The position numbers were made by a program, and so were the translations under genes. Under the pieces are notes generated by a model. It made no database searches. It was not told the DNA's origin and saw only the letters and a list, made by a program, of their open reading frames with translations. From the NCBI GenBank assembly GCA_963921825.1, contig OY997589.1, forward strand, positions 86,040,523 to 86,104,522: a stretch of 64,000 nucleotides of DNA, given 5' to 3'. Numbering within the stretch: the stretch's first letter is position 1; every line of letters begins with the position of its first letter. Shown one piece after another: positions 43,202-55,205 of this stretch. Origin of the DNA: Erodium maritimum (lineage: Eukaryota; Streptophyta; Magnoliopsida; Geraniales; Geraniaceae).

Positions 43202-43633
43202 TCAACCCATATGCTTAGCAATCTCCACAAGTTTGAACGCAATAGCTGCCATTGATGTTGGCACACTCAAAGCCATAAGAGCAACCAAGCCAAGAGCCAA
43301 GCTTGGCCTCGTATTCATCAGCAAGGTCTGCAACAACCCCATTGCCTCACAGATATCCGAATCATAATACGGCAAGTATTGCTTCTCCCATTCCATCCAT
43401 CCCAAGGGAGGCTCGTTCTCGCTCTCCGCCGCCTTCATCTTGTGGATCCGTTCCCGAAGAACGATCATGTTGTGATCCACGAGTTTTCCAGATTTGTAAT
43501 GACCTTGTTCGTTTTCGTGATCTGTTCCATCTCGTTTTAGAGCGAAAACTCGAATTCGACTGGTTGACAGATTGAATTTTTGATGTGATGGATTGCAGAG
43601 AGTTGGGAGAAGAAGATAGGAATTAAGGGCCAT
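43202..43633 (-). CDS. Conserved plant protein of unknown function, probably plastid-targeted
   Basis: A single-exon gene of 143 residues. The first 30-40 residues (SYLLLPTLCNPSHQKFNLSTSRIRVFA) look like a chloroplast transit peptide. The centre has a conserved-looking block, ERIHKMKAAESENEPP then GWMEWEKQYLPYYDSDICEA. Near the C-terminus one hydrophobic stretch (about residues 111-135, LALGLVALMALSVPTSMAAIA) would span a membrane. I recall small Arabidopsis proteins of this type (possibly At1g15010/At2g01300) with no firm function. A CTATAAATA box at 43692-43700 lies 58 bases upstream. No motif suggests a reaction, so I give no function. Confidence 0.8.
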   Translation of the reverse strand: MALNSYLLLPTLCNPSHQKFNLSTSRIRVFALKRDGTDHENEQGHYKSGKLVDHNMIVLRERIHKMKAAESENEPPLGWMEWEKQYLPYYDSDICEAMGLLQTLLMNTRPSLALGLVALMALSVPTSMAAIAFKLVEIAKHMG

Positions 43634-43691
43634 GGCTTGAATTTGAATTCTGAAATGATAATGATGGGTGTGATTTGTGATTAATGGTTTG

Positions 43692-43700
43692 TATTTATAG
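43692..43700 (-). promoter_or_regulatory. TATA box of the small plastid-type gene
   Basis: Minus-strand CTATAAATA, 58 bases upstream of the ATG at 43633. Confidence 0.65.
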
Positions 43701-44044
43701 GTTTTAAGAGGTTCTGTTGGTGACCGCGTGATTTAGGCGCGTAACTTTGTTGAGTAACGAACGAAGAAAGCGTCCCGTAAGGGCCATTAAGGTAAGAGCT
43801 TGACGTGTGGGGCAAGTTAACCAAACTTAATTTCTGAGCGTCACCGCTGCTATGAAGCTTCTGAGTCACGGCACAAGCCCTAGATTGACAAATGGATAAA
43901 GTCCAATTTTGAAACCTTGACATCATGGTATTAACGTGGTTCTTGTTCCTAAGGATGACAAAACACCCTGAATCAGAAGTTTTCGAGTCCCCGACAGGGC
44001 AAAGACAACAGCGAGCTGGCCTGCCTCGCTCCATACTCGATACA

Positions 44045-44335
44045 GGATGGTTGCCAAAAAGTTCCCTAGAGTATCCACTTTTTACAAATCGTAGCCATTT
44101 TCTCTGATAATTGCATAAACATGTCCAGGACCTGTTTTTTTGTTGTTGCACTTTTGTGTAAATTTGTTTTAAAATGACAATTTTACCCTTAAAAAATAAG
44201 TAAAAAAAACTAAAATCTTTTCAAGAGTAAAATCGTCATTTTGAAACAGATTTACACAAAGTGCAACGAAAATGCAAGTTCAAGATATGTTTCTACAATT
44301 ATCAAAGATGAGAGGTACAACTTGCAAAAGCAACT
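44045..44335. repeat. Family A MITE, copy 10, degenerate
   Basis: Left arm GTATCCACTTTTTACAAATCGTAGCC and GATAATTGCATAAACATGTCC. Right arm GTGCAACGAAAATGCAAGTTC and GAGGTACAACTTGCAAAAG. Ends are eroded. Confidence 0.65.
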
Positions 44336-44558
44336 GGTGATGGAGAGGGACTATTAGAAACCCAAAATCAAAGTTTGAAGAAAAATAAGGTCTCTAAATA
44401 TTACAGTAACATCAAAGAAGTGTTTTTGTCATGAAATGGCCTTCCTCTATTGCATGATATCTCCTTTACTTAGCACCTGTATAACATGAATGAATATAAA
44501 CTATAGGACACATCTTATGGCTTTTTTTTTAACATTATCAACACCCAAGTAGTCACGA

Positions 44559-47500
44559 TCACAAACCTTCTAGCATGAACGGTTGCAGTTGGTCGGCGGA
44601 CGATGACTCAACTGGTTCGATCGGAGCCTCTACCTTTTCGTAGTCTTCAATCCTGTCAGTTTCGGGTTCTAGAGGCTCGAGCTGTAGCTTTGGTTTCGGT
44701 TGCGCTTCAGTTTCTTCTGGAGGAGGAAGCTCGAGGCTCTGGTACTTGGGCTTGTTTCTCTCGAGGAGAATGTACGTGGTGCAGTACCAAAACAGCATTA
44801 TTCTACTTTGGGCTATCACTGTGTCGTTGATGCTACTCTTTCCGAAGGATAGCCTTTCTAGTTGCTGCATCGTCAAGCATGCAAGATCAGTCAGCGGTTG
44901 TTCTTGCTAATTCACTCTAAAGCTGAATATGCTAATACTCGTTTCTAAATTGTCATAGCAGCATGATTAACAATTAACAGACAATTCTATGTAATGAACT
45001 TGTTTGTTTGGAAGCTGAGAAAGTTAGGAAATCCAGAATGATAGTAACGAGTGCCTAGATTCTGGACCTTCTACTTCAAACGTGTAAGGTCAGTATCTTA
45101 ACCCCTATGGCACTCCATTTATTGGTCATGTTAGGGTCCACATGTGAGTCTGGAGTCCCACATAGTTAAGGAGTATTTAGAAGAATTGATATATAGGCCC
45201 ACTTGGGTTGGCCTGATGGTGAAGAGACCTCTCTCCCCTCATTGAGGTCACAGGTTCGGATCCCAATGGGTACATCTGCTTGGAGCAAATGTGGGTGGAG
45301 GTTAGACTAGGCTATAGTAGGATTTCTATGCTTTTTTTCCGATCAAAAAAATATGTGTACCTAAACCCGTGACCTACTAGGCTTGTCTTTTGGGTAAAGT
45401 GTGGTGGCCAATTCTTATGTCATGGGCTTTCATCTGGTGCTCCTCCTCTAGTGGTATAAGGGTCAGGTGGGCCAGATCCAGGTTGATACTTACATGTGGG
45501 CCCTAATAGGTCAGAAACTAAAACACAAACTTTTGTGTTCTCCCATTACCTGTTCTCCAGTTTGGATGTCAAATGAATGTTGATGATCGAATCGAAGACC
45601 TTTAAACTCATTGATGCAAAGTCCTTGAAAGGCCCTGAAAGGGTATACCGGTAATCAACGTGCAATAAATTATAATAATATGAAGCGAAACGCATAAATC
45701 ATATTTGAAATATAAGCAAGTAGTGATCTGTTTACCATCTTATCAGAGAAGCACGAGGTATCCAGCGGAAGATAACTGGTGTATTATCCGCATTAACATA
45801 ATAGCCTCCAAATACAATAAAAACCGTCATTAGGGAAGGTCCCAATGCCATGGCAGCCTCAGTGGTTGGAACCATGGCCCCAACAGTTAGACCCATCGCT
45901 GATGCAGCAAATGATTCCACTGTCACAATCCCACAGAACTTTCCAAACCTAGAAAGTCAGAGTTCTATGTAAGTTATTGGGAAAACGTTATTTACACCCC
46001 CTCCACGATCTTAAATTTTCAAATTGACCCCATAAAGGTGAGGGCTTATCAGTAACACACTTTCACCTTTCGTTCTTAAATCAAAAACCCCGTATTCACA
46101 CTGAATATGTGATGGTTTCATCAGGAACTCATTTATCAGATGTTTTTTGGACAAAATGAATGGAATCCATGATTTTTTATGAATAACAAAAGGTGGCAGT
46201 GTGTTACTGATAACCCATCACCTTTACCGTGTGTATTTGAGAATCAAAGGTCACCGAAGGTGGGTTATAAAGTTAGCCCTCAGTTATTAATAGTAAACAT
46301 GGCAATTAAGAGCCAATCAAAAAATTTAAAACTTCAGGCACCTCACCTGGACAGAGTAGGGTGAAGGCGAGCCATGGGGTAGCAAACAGCTCCAAACATT
46401 AATGGAAACGCCGCTCCAATGGGGATCTCAGCCAACAATTTAGAGAGCAGATAGGGCCCTAATGCATAAGATCCCTTTGCACGCTCTCTATCGACAATTG
46501 CACGTTCCTTTGGGAACACACCCACAGTCTTTGTAAGAGCAGCCATTGCTGTGTTTATTGCAGCAACCTGAGAAAACAACATCCATGTAGAGGAACATCT
46601 TCAAGAATAATATATCAATAAACCAATGTTGGAAGAATAACATGTAAAGAACATATCTAACCACATATTGACATGTGGCGTCCAGATTAAATCAACTAAA
46701 CACGGGAAACTTATTTACACCCTCTCAACGACCTTTGATTCTCCAAAACAGCCCTTAAAGGTGAGGGGTTATCAATAACACATTGTCACCTTTCGTTATT
46801 AATCAAAAAAACTCACGGATTCACATTGAATAGGTAATGGTTTTATCAGGAACATACTGTCATCTTTCTCATTTATATTTTTTTTTTGGAACGGAATCTG
46901 TGGTTTTTTGATGAATAATGAAAGGTGACAGTGTTACTGATAACCTTTCACCTTCACTGTGTGTATTTGAGAACCGAAGGTCGCTGAAGGTGTGTTAATA
47001 AAGTTACCCCATTAAACAATGGTGCAGCTTAAGGTAGAAGTAACATTTAAAGCTGGAGTAGGCCGATCTCATACTATTGCTCATGAGCGAGATTGTCAAA
47101 CTGTTCCATGAGCACATTACTTTACAAGAGACAAGTTGGTTTCAATATTTTGGATTAACAAGGAGGAAGTTGCATTGATTTACCTGAAGCAACCCCATCC
47201 TGTCTTGTATAGATGTCTGTGATAATCCCATTCTCCAGAAAACCGAACCAAATATTAAAGCTGATGCAATTGACATTCTTGAACGAACCTTGTTTGTTGG
47301 TCCATCACGAGACGCCTATTCAACAAGGTGAGAGTCAGCTAAGATAAGGAGCTAAAGCTATAATCACTGAGCAACGTAAAATACAATGTAGAAAGCCACT
47401 TATTCTACTTATCTTTCTATACTACTGTGATTTGAATAATATAATTTGGTTATATGAGTATGAGAAACAGACTAGAAATGTTGCTGAAAGACTTATCTGC

Positions 47501-50500
47501 TAGAAGGCAAAAACAATTCAAAAAAGGGTTAATTGCTAAAAACTACATTATGTATTGTCCACGCTTTAAACTACATTATGCATTGTCCACGTGCGAAAAA
47601 CTACATTATAGTCCACGTACCTAATTTTAACGGAAAATTCCAAATTTTGTAAGTAACGACCGTGGTCAAAAGATAGTGTAGTTTAAAAGTGTGGACAATA
47701 CATAATGTAGTTTTTAGCAATTAACCCTTCAAAAAAATAAAAGCACTATAATATCATGCATCAATACACGACAGCAATCATGTTCTTATCAAGCTAGCAT
47801 GACGAGAGTTGAAGGCCTAACCTGCATCCATGCGCGCTTAAGGAGCAGACAGAACTGCCTCCACCAATTACCTTTCCGCTTGCCAATAGATTTGCTACTG
47901 ATATTTATGCTATCCTTGGATTTCCCCATTCTGATTATTGGAGTTGCATAAAGAATTGCAGAGGATTGTTGTGAGAAGGCCTCAACAAGACCATCGATCC
48001 TTTTGTGAGAAGTGTAATCACTTTCACCGGAACTATAGTCAACAGATATGAGATCAGCCAGAAACTCAGCAGGATTTACATGATCTGGGCATTGGTACCT
48101 GTTGAATCAGCCATCATTAATCGATGTACTGAATGCTTTTTTAAATAAAAGCCACAATCTTACAGTATTAAACATATAGAAATGGCATAAACTGAATTAA
48201 TATGAGATAGACGGGGATTAGCTGATTACCCAAATTTAGAGAAGTATGACAGTGGTTCCTCACGTGCAGGTCCAGCATAAACAAGTGCACCCTCAGTCAA
48301 CAGCACAATGTCGTCGAACTTTGCATAAACTGAACCTCTAGGCTGGTGTATGGAGCAAATGACAGCATGTCCATCCTGTGCAAGTTTTCTTAGAGTTTCC
48401 ATCACTTTCTCTGCTTGGAACGCATCAAGACCTGAAAACGCCCACAAATGATTTCGTAATATAAAATCACCTGTAATTTGTTGGACAATAGTAACCGACT
48501 AGACCAACTACTACTTTGCAGCAGCTATACCAGATTAATCCATCATATGGACAACATTTTTTTTAGAAATATCTCGATCAGAGTAATATTGATAGCTTGT
48601 CACTTGCTTGCTGATATATGTACTTTATTACTTAGAAGTTAGAACTAGTACTCATTAACCATATAAGAAATGATACTCCCATGTTAATCACAGTCCGAGT
48701 CTTAATTTGGTTGCAAATTAGATAATTGGCAACACTCAAAAAAACTATCTGAATCTGTCGTGTTTACTAACTTATAATCTATGCTCGAGTATGAGAGGAC
48801 AAGATACTGAGCTTGAAATAGATTGCAGCTCAATCAAACTGAATACCAATCTGAAACACCTAATATGTATTATATAATGTTCAGGCCTGGTTTTGAGCAG
48901 GACTTTCTAAACCACATTAGCATATTAACAGGTAACTACTATGTGTGAAACTCAAGTGCCATAATGCTCCACTAGGCAATTTTTTTAATCTATGGGACAT
49001 AAATTTGCTCTAGAGGATGTCCAATTATTTCGTTGTTAGTGCATGAAACCAATCTAAATGAAATATTGAGTAGAATGTGAGACTGCTCTATCATGAGTCA
49101 ATACAGAGAATTAAGGAAGCTTCTTATATGCACAAAGCTAGAGAATTAAGGAAGCTTCTTATATGGACAAAGCTAGAGAATTAAGGAAGCTTCTTATATG
49201 AACGTACCGGTTGTGGGCTCATCAGCGAATATAACAGATGGGCTTGCAATGAGTTCACATGCTAATGATAAACGTTTCTTTTCACCGCCACTAATTCCTC
49301 GAACTTTTGCATCCCCAACATTAGAATCAGCACAACTGACCTTTTAAAAAATAAGAAGCAATGCCATGAATGTAAAAATGAATTAGATAAAACACACTAT
49401 AACCTCTTTTTTCTTTCTTTGTAAATCAAATTATTAGTTGAAATTCAATGAAGTGAATGATCTCATGTCACCACAACATTTTTAGCTAGAATGCTGAACC
49501 ACTCAAGTTATGGAAATAATATCAACTCCAGTTAAGACACTCCGAGCAAAAGGTTACATTCAAGCAGATAGTTTCTTGACATGATTCATCAATAAATTCA
49601 AGGGAAAAAATCTTACCAAGCCTGTTTCAAACAAGATTTTGTTAACATATTCATCTCTATCTTCCGCCGAAGATATCTCAGGAAGCTGAAGCTCAACGGC
49701 GAGTGACAGTGTCTCCCGAACTGTGAGCTGGGAGAAGAAAAGATCCTCTTGTCTCACAAAAGCAAACCTGCAATCAACCCACCGAAAGAAAAAAAAAAAC
49801 TATAGCACCATTTTGAAGGTCAAAGTCTAATGGCATTAATCTGAAATTCTGAATAAAACATACTTATATGCCTTCTGTGATGTGGGCTTTCCATTGATTT
49901 CCAAAAGTCCTGATAAATGCAGCCTGGGAGATGCCGATAGCTGCCCTGCTAGAACGTTGAGCAATGTTGTTTTCCCTGAACCAGATGGTCCCATTATTGC
50001 AAGTAACCTGCCAGGTTTTGCCTCGCCACTCACATTTTTAAGCAGAAATCGAACCTATGTAGTGAAACATTGTCAACTAGATGAATAGATTTCTTTCTTA
50101 ATCACAAAATTGGAGTTTTATACTAACAACTAACATTGATACTAAACAACTAGCACATTCGGCGAGTCTGTAAAATCATACAAATGATGCCCCAAACATT
50201 AACTTTAACTATAAATTGTATGCATGTATGTATGAACTACAGATCAAAGTAACAAGAGGACCTAGAAATGCACTATTCATACATGCAATGCTCAAAATCC
50301 TACTAATTTGCATTTGTTTATACAATAATCCTAGTATAATCATAATAGGATGAAGTGGATTCCAAACCTTCATGTTCCATTTTCAATTTCAATTCCGGAA
50401 AAGTACCTCACCAATGCCAAAACCAAACTAAGCTAGCTCAAATTATGTTAGGCATGTTGAACCTCTGAAACTTTCCTCATTTTCTCAGCAAAAAAAAACA

Positions 50501-50786
50501 AAAATTCACTGAAACTCACTGATTTGGATGATCGGTCGGAGAGCGAGCAAGTGATGTTGCTCCAACGGATGGTCACCGGCGACACTCTTCCACCTTCAGC
50601 TTGAGCCTCGACGTCACCTCCGTCGAATTCTTCGTCATCGGTGTCGTTTTCCGGCGCGAGTGCAGGACCGGGGCCGGAGAAGAGACGTACCAGGAGAGCC
50701 ACCGCAGCGGCGGCGAGAATCTGGCCCACTCCATTCCCAGCAAGCCCCACCACGTGGCCCACCTTCTTCCCGCCAAAACGAACCAT
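44559..50786 (-). CDS. ABCG7: ABC transporter G family half-transporter (ABCG7/WBC7-like)
   Basis: Eleven exons on the minus strand join in frame: 50786-50520, 50054-49864, 49767-49617, 49340-49208, 48431-48230, 48098-47822, 47315-47184, 46567-46347, 45948-45736, 45634-45550 and 44864-44559, giving 725 residues. The nucleotide-binding domain comes first: Walker A GPSGSGKT (111-118), Q-loop near VRQEDLFF, signature ISGGE (219-223), Walker B with ADEPTTG (242-248), and H-loop His276. The membrane domain follows (about 410-640, six spans), with [14 protein letters not shown] and [11 protein letters not shown]. This is the NBD-TMD order of ABCG half-transporters, which dimerise. An N-terminal hydrophobic segment and acidic stretch match Arabidopsis At2g01320, whose substrate is not firmly known. 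I chose ATG 50786 ([10 protein letters not shown]); the frame is open to 51026 but that part looks like leader. Introns 6, 7, 8 and 10 hold repeats. Confidence 0.95.
45199..45350 (+). mobile_element. tRNA-derived SINE (ABCG7 intron 10)
   Basis: The best SINE copy in the window. It starts GCCCACTTGGGTTGGCCTGATGG (A-box-like), has the B box GGTTCGGATCCC 60 bases on, and ends in a T-rich/A-rich tail after GGATTTCTATGC. It lies antisense to the ABCG7 gene. Confidence 0.8.
45979..46280. repeat. Family C foldback MITE (ABCG7 intron 8)
   Basis: Starts GGGAAAACGTTATTTACACCC and ends GGTGGGTTATAAAGTTAGCCC. It holds the inner pair CACACTGAATATGTGATGG and AAAGGTGGCAGTGTGTTACTG. Confidence 0.85.
46704..47010. 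repeat. Family C foldback MITE (ABCG7 intron 7)
   Basis: Very like the copy in the next intron and in the same orientation: GGGAAACTTATTTACACCC to GGTGTGTTAATAAAGTTACCCC, with TTTCGTTATTAATCAAAAAAACTCACGG inside. Confidence 0.85.
47526..47727. repeat. Family D-related foldback MITE (ABCG7 intron 6)
   Basis: Perfect-looking ends GGGTTAATTGCTAAAAACTACATTATG and CATAATGTAGTTTTTAGCAATTAACCC, 202 bp. The interior repeats TTGTCCACG and ACTACATTATG. It is a variant of family D. Confidence 0.85.
49105..49200. repeat. 35-bp tandem repeat beside an ABCG7 splice donor
   Basis: Two full units and one partial unit of AGAGAATTAAGGAAGCTTCT then TATATG.ACAAAGCT (49105-49139, 49140-49174, 49175-49200). The array ends only about 7 bases from the exon 4 donor at 49207 on the minus strand. 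Confidence 0.9.
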
Positions 50787-51026
50787 TCTCGGATCTTTTT
50801 GAGCTTCCTTCTCGTCGCTCCGTCGACTGGTTGTTGAGTCTGAAACGGAGAGAGCTTGGAGACGAAGTGAAAATGGCGAGCAAAGGAATCGGGTAAGCCT
50901 CCAACGACGTCGTATTGACCGGTACGCAGCGTTAGTATCTGAGGCTCCTATGCAGTACAGACGCGTGTCCATTTGAGGATAAGATGGGCATGGGCTTAGG
51001 ACTATACATGTGGGCTCAGAGCGCAT

Positions 51027-54000
51027 ATTTTAGGCCATTTCTACTCTCAGCCCAGTCCACGCTTCACTGAGTCCAATTATAATTATAGTTGTGACACGTT
51101 TATAGAGCCCAGAAGGATATGGATTTATGGACCAGATAAGCCCAATAAAAATGGGCTACTTAATTCGTCTCCAATGCAGTGAGAGGCCGAAGAGCCCGAT
51201 CGCAGGCCTGTTATGCAGGATAAGATTCATAAGGATACATGGAATAGAACCAGAGAAACCATTGTTCAGTTTGTTACTTATATTTTAAGATTTAATTAAT
51301 TCAATGTTATGTTATAAAATATCTAAAATAATCTTGCAAATTGAAATGGATCAATTTTAAAAATTAAATTAGAAAGTATGGAAAAATAATAAATAAAAGA
51401 AGTCATCTCCCATTAATTAAACTTGATAATACTAGTTTGTGTGTAATTTTTCCTTCACCGTACCATCTACATCAAATGTCGAATTAAAATAAACTCGGTG
51501 TTCTAAACAACCACCCCAATGTCGGAGTGTAACTTAATCATCGAGTTTTGAACATTATTCTACCGATAAGTGATGATTAATAAACAGTCTGTCTATGAAA
51601 ATTTAAACTCAGAATATCTGTTTACATAACGAACATTAAAAAGAAATTATCAATAACAAGTTCAATTCAATCTTCAAATACAATTAAATTACACCAAAAA
51701 TAAATTAAAATGTCTTCAAACTATCTTATTTTGCTAAACTATTATTATTTTTATCTTAAATATATGTATTATATATATTTATTTATTATTTAATACAAAA
51801 CACGATTTACCGATATCTCTCCTTGATATCCTCATAAGTTGAAACATCCTTAATCGGAATATCTCACCACGATTTAATCCTTACCATTGTTTAAAACCCA
51901 AAATCAACATTATGATAAGTTCGATTCTTCGTTTATTTACAAACTCGAGTGGAATTTTAAAACACTTGCAGTTATAGCATGATCTGTTTCATCTCTTACA
52001 CCATCTGATCCAAAACTTGAGCATCAATGTATTTAATGTGTGATGCACTTTAGAGTGGAGTCCACATTAGCATGTTTGATGAGAGATGCCCCTGTGAAGA
52101 ACAAGGACATAGAATGGGTCCTCCAGAAGGGTAGAAAGAAGAAAGGGAGATGATGGATGAACATAAATGTAGGGTAGGTGGTGGAGGGCATGGGATCCCA
52201 AATTTGTGGGACCACTACATCCAAACACAACCCTCAAACTGAAACTGGTACCATACCCCTAACCAGTCTACCATAAAAACACCCATCAAGATCTTTGCTC
52301 TGAGATCTTCTTCATCCTCCAAACCTTCTTCTCTTCCTCATCCTTTCTATCACTGCATCACTTTTTTTTTATTAACCAGACATATATTAAATAAAATCTC
52401 TCACGAGAGAAAAGAAGAATACAAGAAATCCGATAACAGACTATCAAACACTCAAGAAATACGCCGTCTTTTTTGAAAGCACAACCGAACCCAAAGAACT
52501 CACCAAGAGAATACAACCAAGACGTTGAAACAACCCACCAAAAAAATACAACACAAGAAAATGTATTTGTCTTTGTGACATGTAATTTTTCCTACAAATT
52601 ATGAAGGAAGAGCTATAAAATAATAATAATTTGTGATATGTATTTTTCCTAAGAGGTAACTATTTTCTTTGATCATTGTAACAAAAGTATATTGAATTCG
52701 TTTTTTCTGCTTCATTTTGTATATATTTTTTTTGAAACGACGATTTTGCCTGTTAAAAATAATTAGTGAAATAATTTTCATCTTCATGTCCAAAAGAAAT
52801 GAGAAGTTTAACAAAAGTGAAAATTCTGATTATTTTTTTTGTGATACTTACTATTTTAAGGATAAAATCGTTAATTTTAAAAGTTGACACGAAATACAAT
52901 AAACAAACAAATTCATGAAATATTTTTACACCAAAAGAACCAATAAAAAATGAGTATTTCAGATGTTTTTTTTTCACCATTATTCCAATTAGAAATAAGT
53001 ATTCTGGGACATTGTTTGCAATACAAGAAAAAATTGAAGGTCAAAACTCAAAAAAGGGCTTTTTATCAGTCTCACAAACCCACCGAAAGACCTTGCTCTT
53101 TGTTTATTTTTGTTATGTATGTTACTTCTTTTTTTGGAAGAGTTATATATGTTACTTAACTTTTGTCACCAATTATTTCAGTTTTTTTTATTGGAGTAAT
53201 TTTACACTCTTTTTGCTTGAAAATGAGCATTACACAAAACTCTAAAATTGGATTATTTAACATGTAAACTTTAAAACAAAAACAAAGAAACAATAAAGCA
53301 TTCCTCCATACTCTTTATGACACTTAAATAAAACATGAAGACTTATTTGGGTACATCAAATGTTTTCTTTTTACATTGCACCCCATAAAAGCTCCATAAA
53401 TTTAAGGAACAATTGGGTTCATGACATGTCACAGTCACATGTTGTTTAATGTTTTGACTGTTATAGGACACAATAACAGTAGAGCCAAGGTTGGATCTCA
53501 TTTATTTCCCCTGAAAACACATCTGGGCCGTTGAAATTATACGATCAAAACAAAACCACAAATGATGTGGTTATGATTGGAAACACATATCATGTAGGAA
53601 TCGGATTAATAGCAATTATGGATTTAATTATCGAAACAAAAAGACAACAGAAGAGACCAAACTTGGCTGAGAATGCCGAGAAAATAGTAATCTTCTGTCC
53701 TCGTAACTGAAACATTTAATATTGTCCCGGTCCCCACCACCAGTCACGGGATTGTCTATTTAAAATTTTCTCATCCCATAAACGAGATGGGCCTTTGGGC
53801 CTGGCCCATCACCCGATCTTTCACTTGAATTCAGTGCAAAAACGACTGTTTCTCACTAATTCCGACTTTCCTTTTCCGGATGCCATTTTTTTCTTTCCAA
53901 GTTTTATTCAAAATGAAAACTTTTAACTGCTTTATAATTTATTGATATATGTTTATATTTTATTTTGAAACAATTATTCTCTAGATACAGTAGAAAGCTA

Positions 54001-54083
54001 TTATTGACGGATATATGTCACTTATTTTATAATATTATTATAATTCGACTCATTCAAAAGTTGAATTAATTAAAGAAGAATTG
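51027..54083. other. AT-rich intergenic DNA
   Basis: No gene is seen. A degenerate family A palindrome probably spans about 52570-52985 (GTAATTTTTCC, GACGATTTTGCC, GATAAAATCGTTAATTTT). At 52352 a poly-T run followed by ATTAACCAGACATATATTAAATAAAATC and a purine-rich stretch to 52560 looks like the 3' end of a minus-strand retroposon. The rest shows only AT-rich sequence. Confidence 0.45.
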
Positions 54084-55205
54084 ATTTTTTTTAGAAGAAC
54101 CGGTACTATTATTATTGGAAAAAGAAATAGGATGATGAACACATAATTGTGCCCACCGTACAATATAGAAACCAACTACAGAATATAAAGCAATAACAGA
54201 AATCTAAAAGTTGCTCGATGTATAAGGGCGGTTGAAGGGGGAATCTGCGGTAGCATCCAGGCAATCCCTGAATACCGATACAGCATACTTCTACCAAATG
54301 GCACTGGCCGAGCCATCCGAGTGAAAGGGGAATACTGGTGGACCGCCATCTCCCCCGGTGAGTCAGCGTGCGTCGTCCTCCCTTGACTGATAATGTTAGG
54401 GCTCCTGAACGCAGGATTGCTGACACCGGACTGGTAGGGGAGACAGATATCGACTGTCGATGGTACCATCGCCATCTATTCGCCAGGAAGGGGTCACAGT
54501 CGACCACCCCCTTCTTGGGCCACCTCGGACTCATTCCTGGAGGCGGGGGTGCATACGCCCCCCGCCGCTGCTGCATTTGAGCCTCCTTCTGGTGCCGGTG
54601 AACCCTCCGATTCCTCCGGCTCTCCCATCTGATCTCTCGGGCTCAAATCGCCAACCCCGCTACCACTTAACAAGACCAGTCCCGACTACCTTTGTGTTCT
54701 CCGGCGATCCGATTTGAAAGGGAAACAGCTAGGAAACTCTGCCGGACCGGCGTTTCTCTCGTTCCCCAGTCACACTCAGGCGTTGCTTCGGAAAAGAGAG
54801 ATGTCACACCGCCCATCACTTCCGATTGCACCACCGACCACCCCAACAACGCCGCCGTCGGACGTGGGGCAACAAGACCCGATTTCCGCCAAAAAATCGA
54901 GCCTAAATTCGTCGATTGAGTCCCCAAAATCCATCCGAAAATCATAGAATTCAACGACAACACCGAACACAAAAGGCTTACCATCATTCCATCTCCCTGA
55001 TCTGAGACGAGCGAGCACCTCTCGGCCGCACGCAGAACCGCCGCACACGGTTTCTTCCCCTTCGCGAACTCGTCGAAGCTAGGGCTGACCACTCCATACC
55101 ATGGTTTGGTATGGTGCACCAACCCCATGGAAACCTTGGCCATGACAAGAGTCATGGCCACTCCCATGGCCCTCGCAGAAACCGGCGCGTCGCCCTAGGG
55201 TTTTG
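54084..55205 (-). mobile_element. PolyA retroposon, family R2, copy b
   Basis: Read on the minus strand it starts near 55205 with CTGCGCGCAAAACCCTAGGGCGACG and ends in CCGGTTCTTCTAAAAAAAATC. Its 3' half matches copy a at 40600-40930. Minus-strand open frames at 54667-55167 (166 codons) and 54112-54576 (154 codons) resemble no family I know. A LINE ORF1 fragment or retroposed transcript is possible. Confidence 0.6.

Noticed and set aside
45199..45350. A true tRNA gene
   Set aside because: A and B boxes are present, but the sequence does not fold into a cloverleaf with a sensible anticodon stem and acceptor, and repeated truncated copies elsewhere mark it as a SINE.
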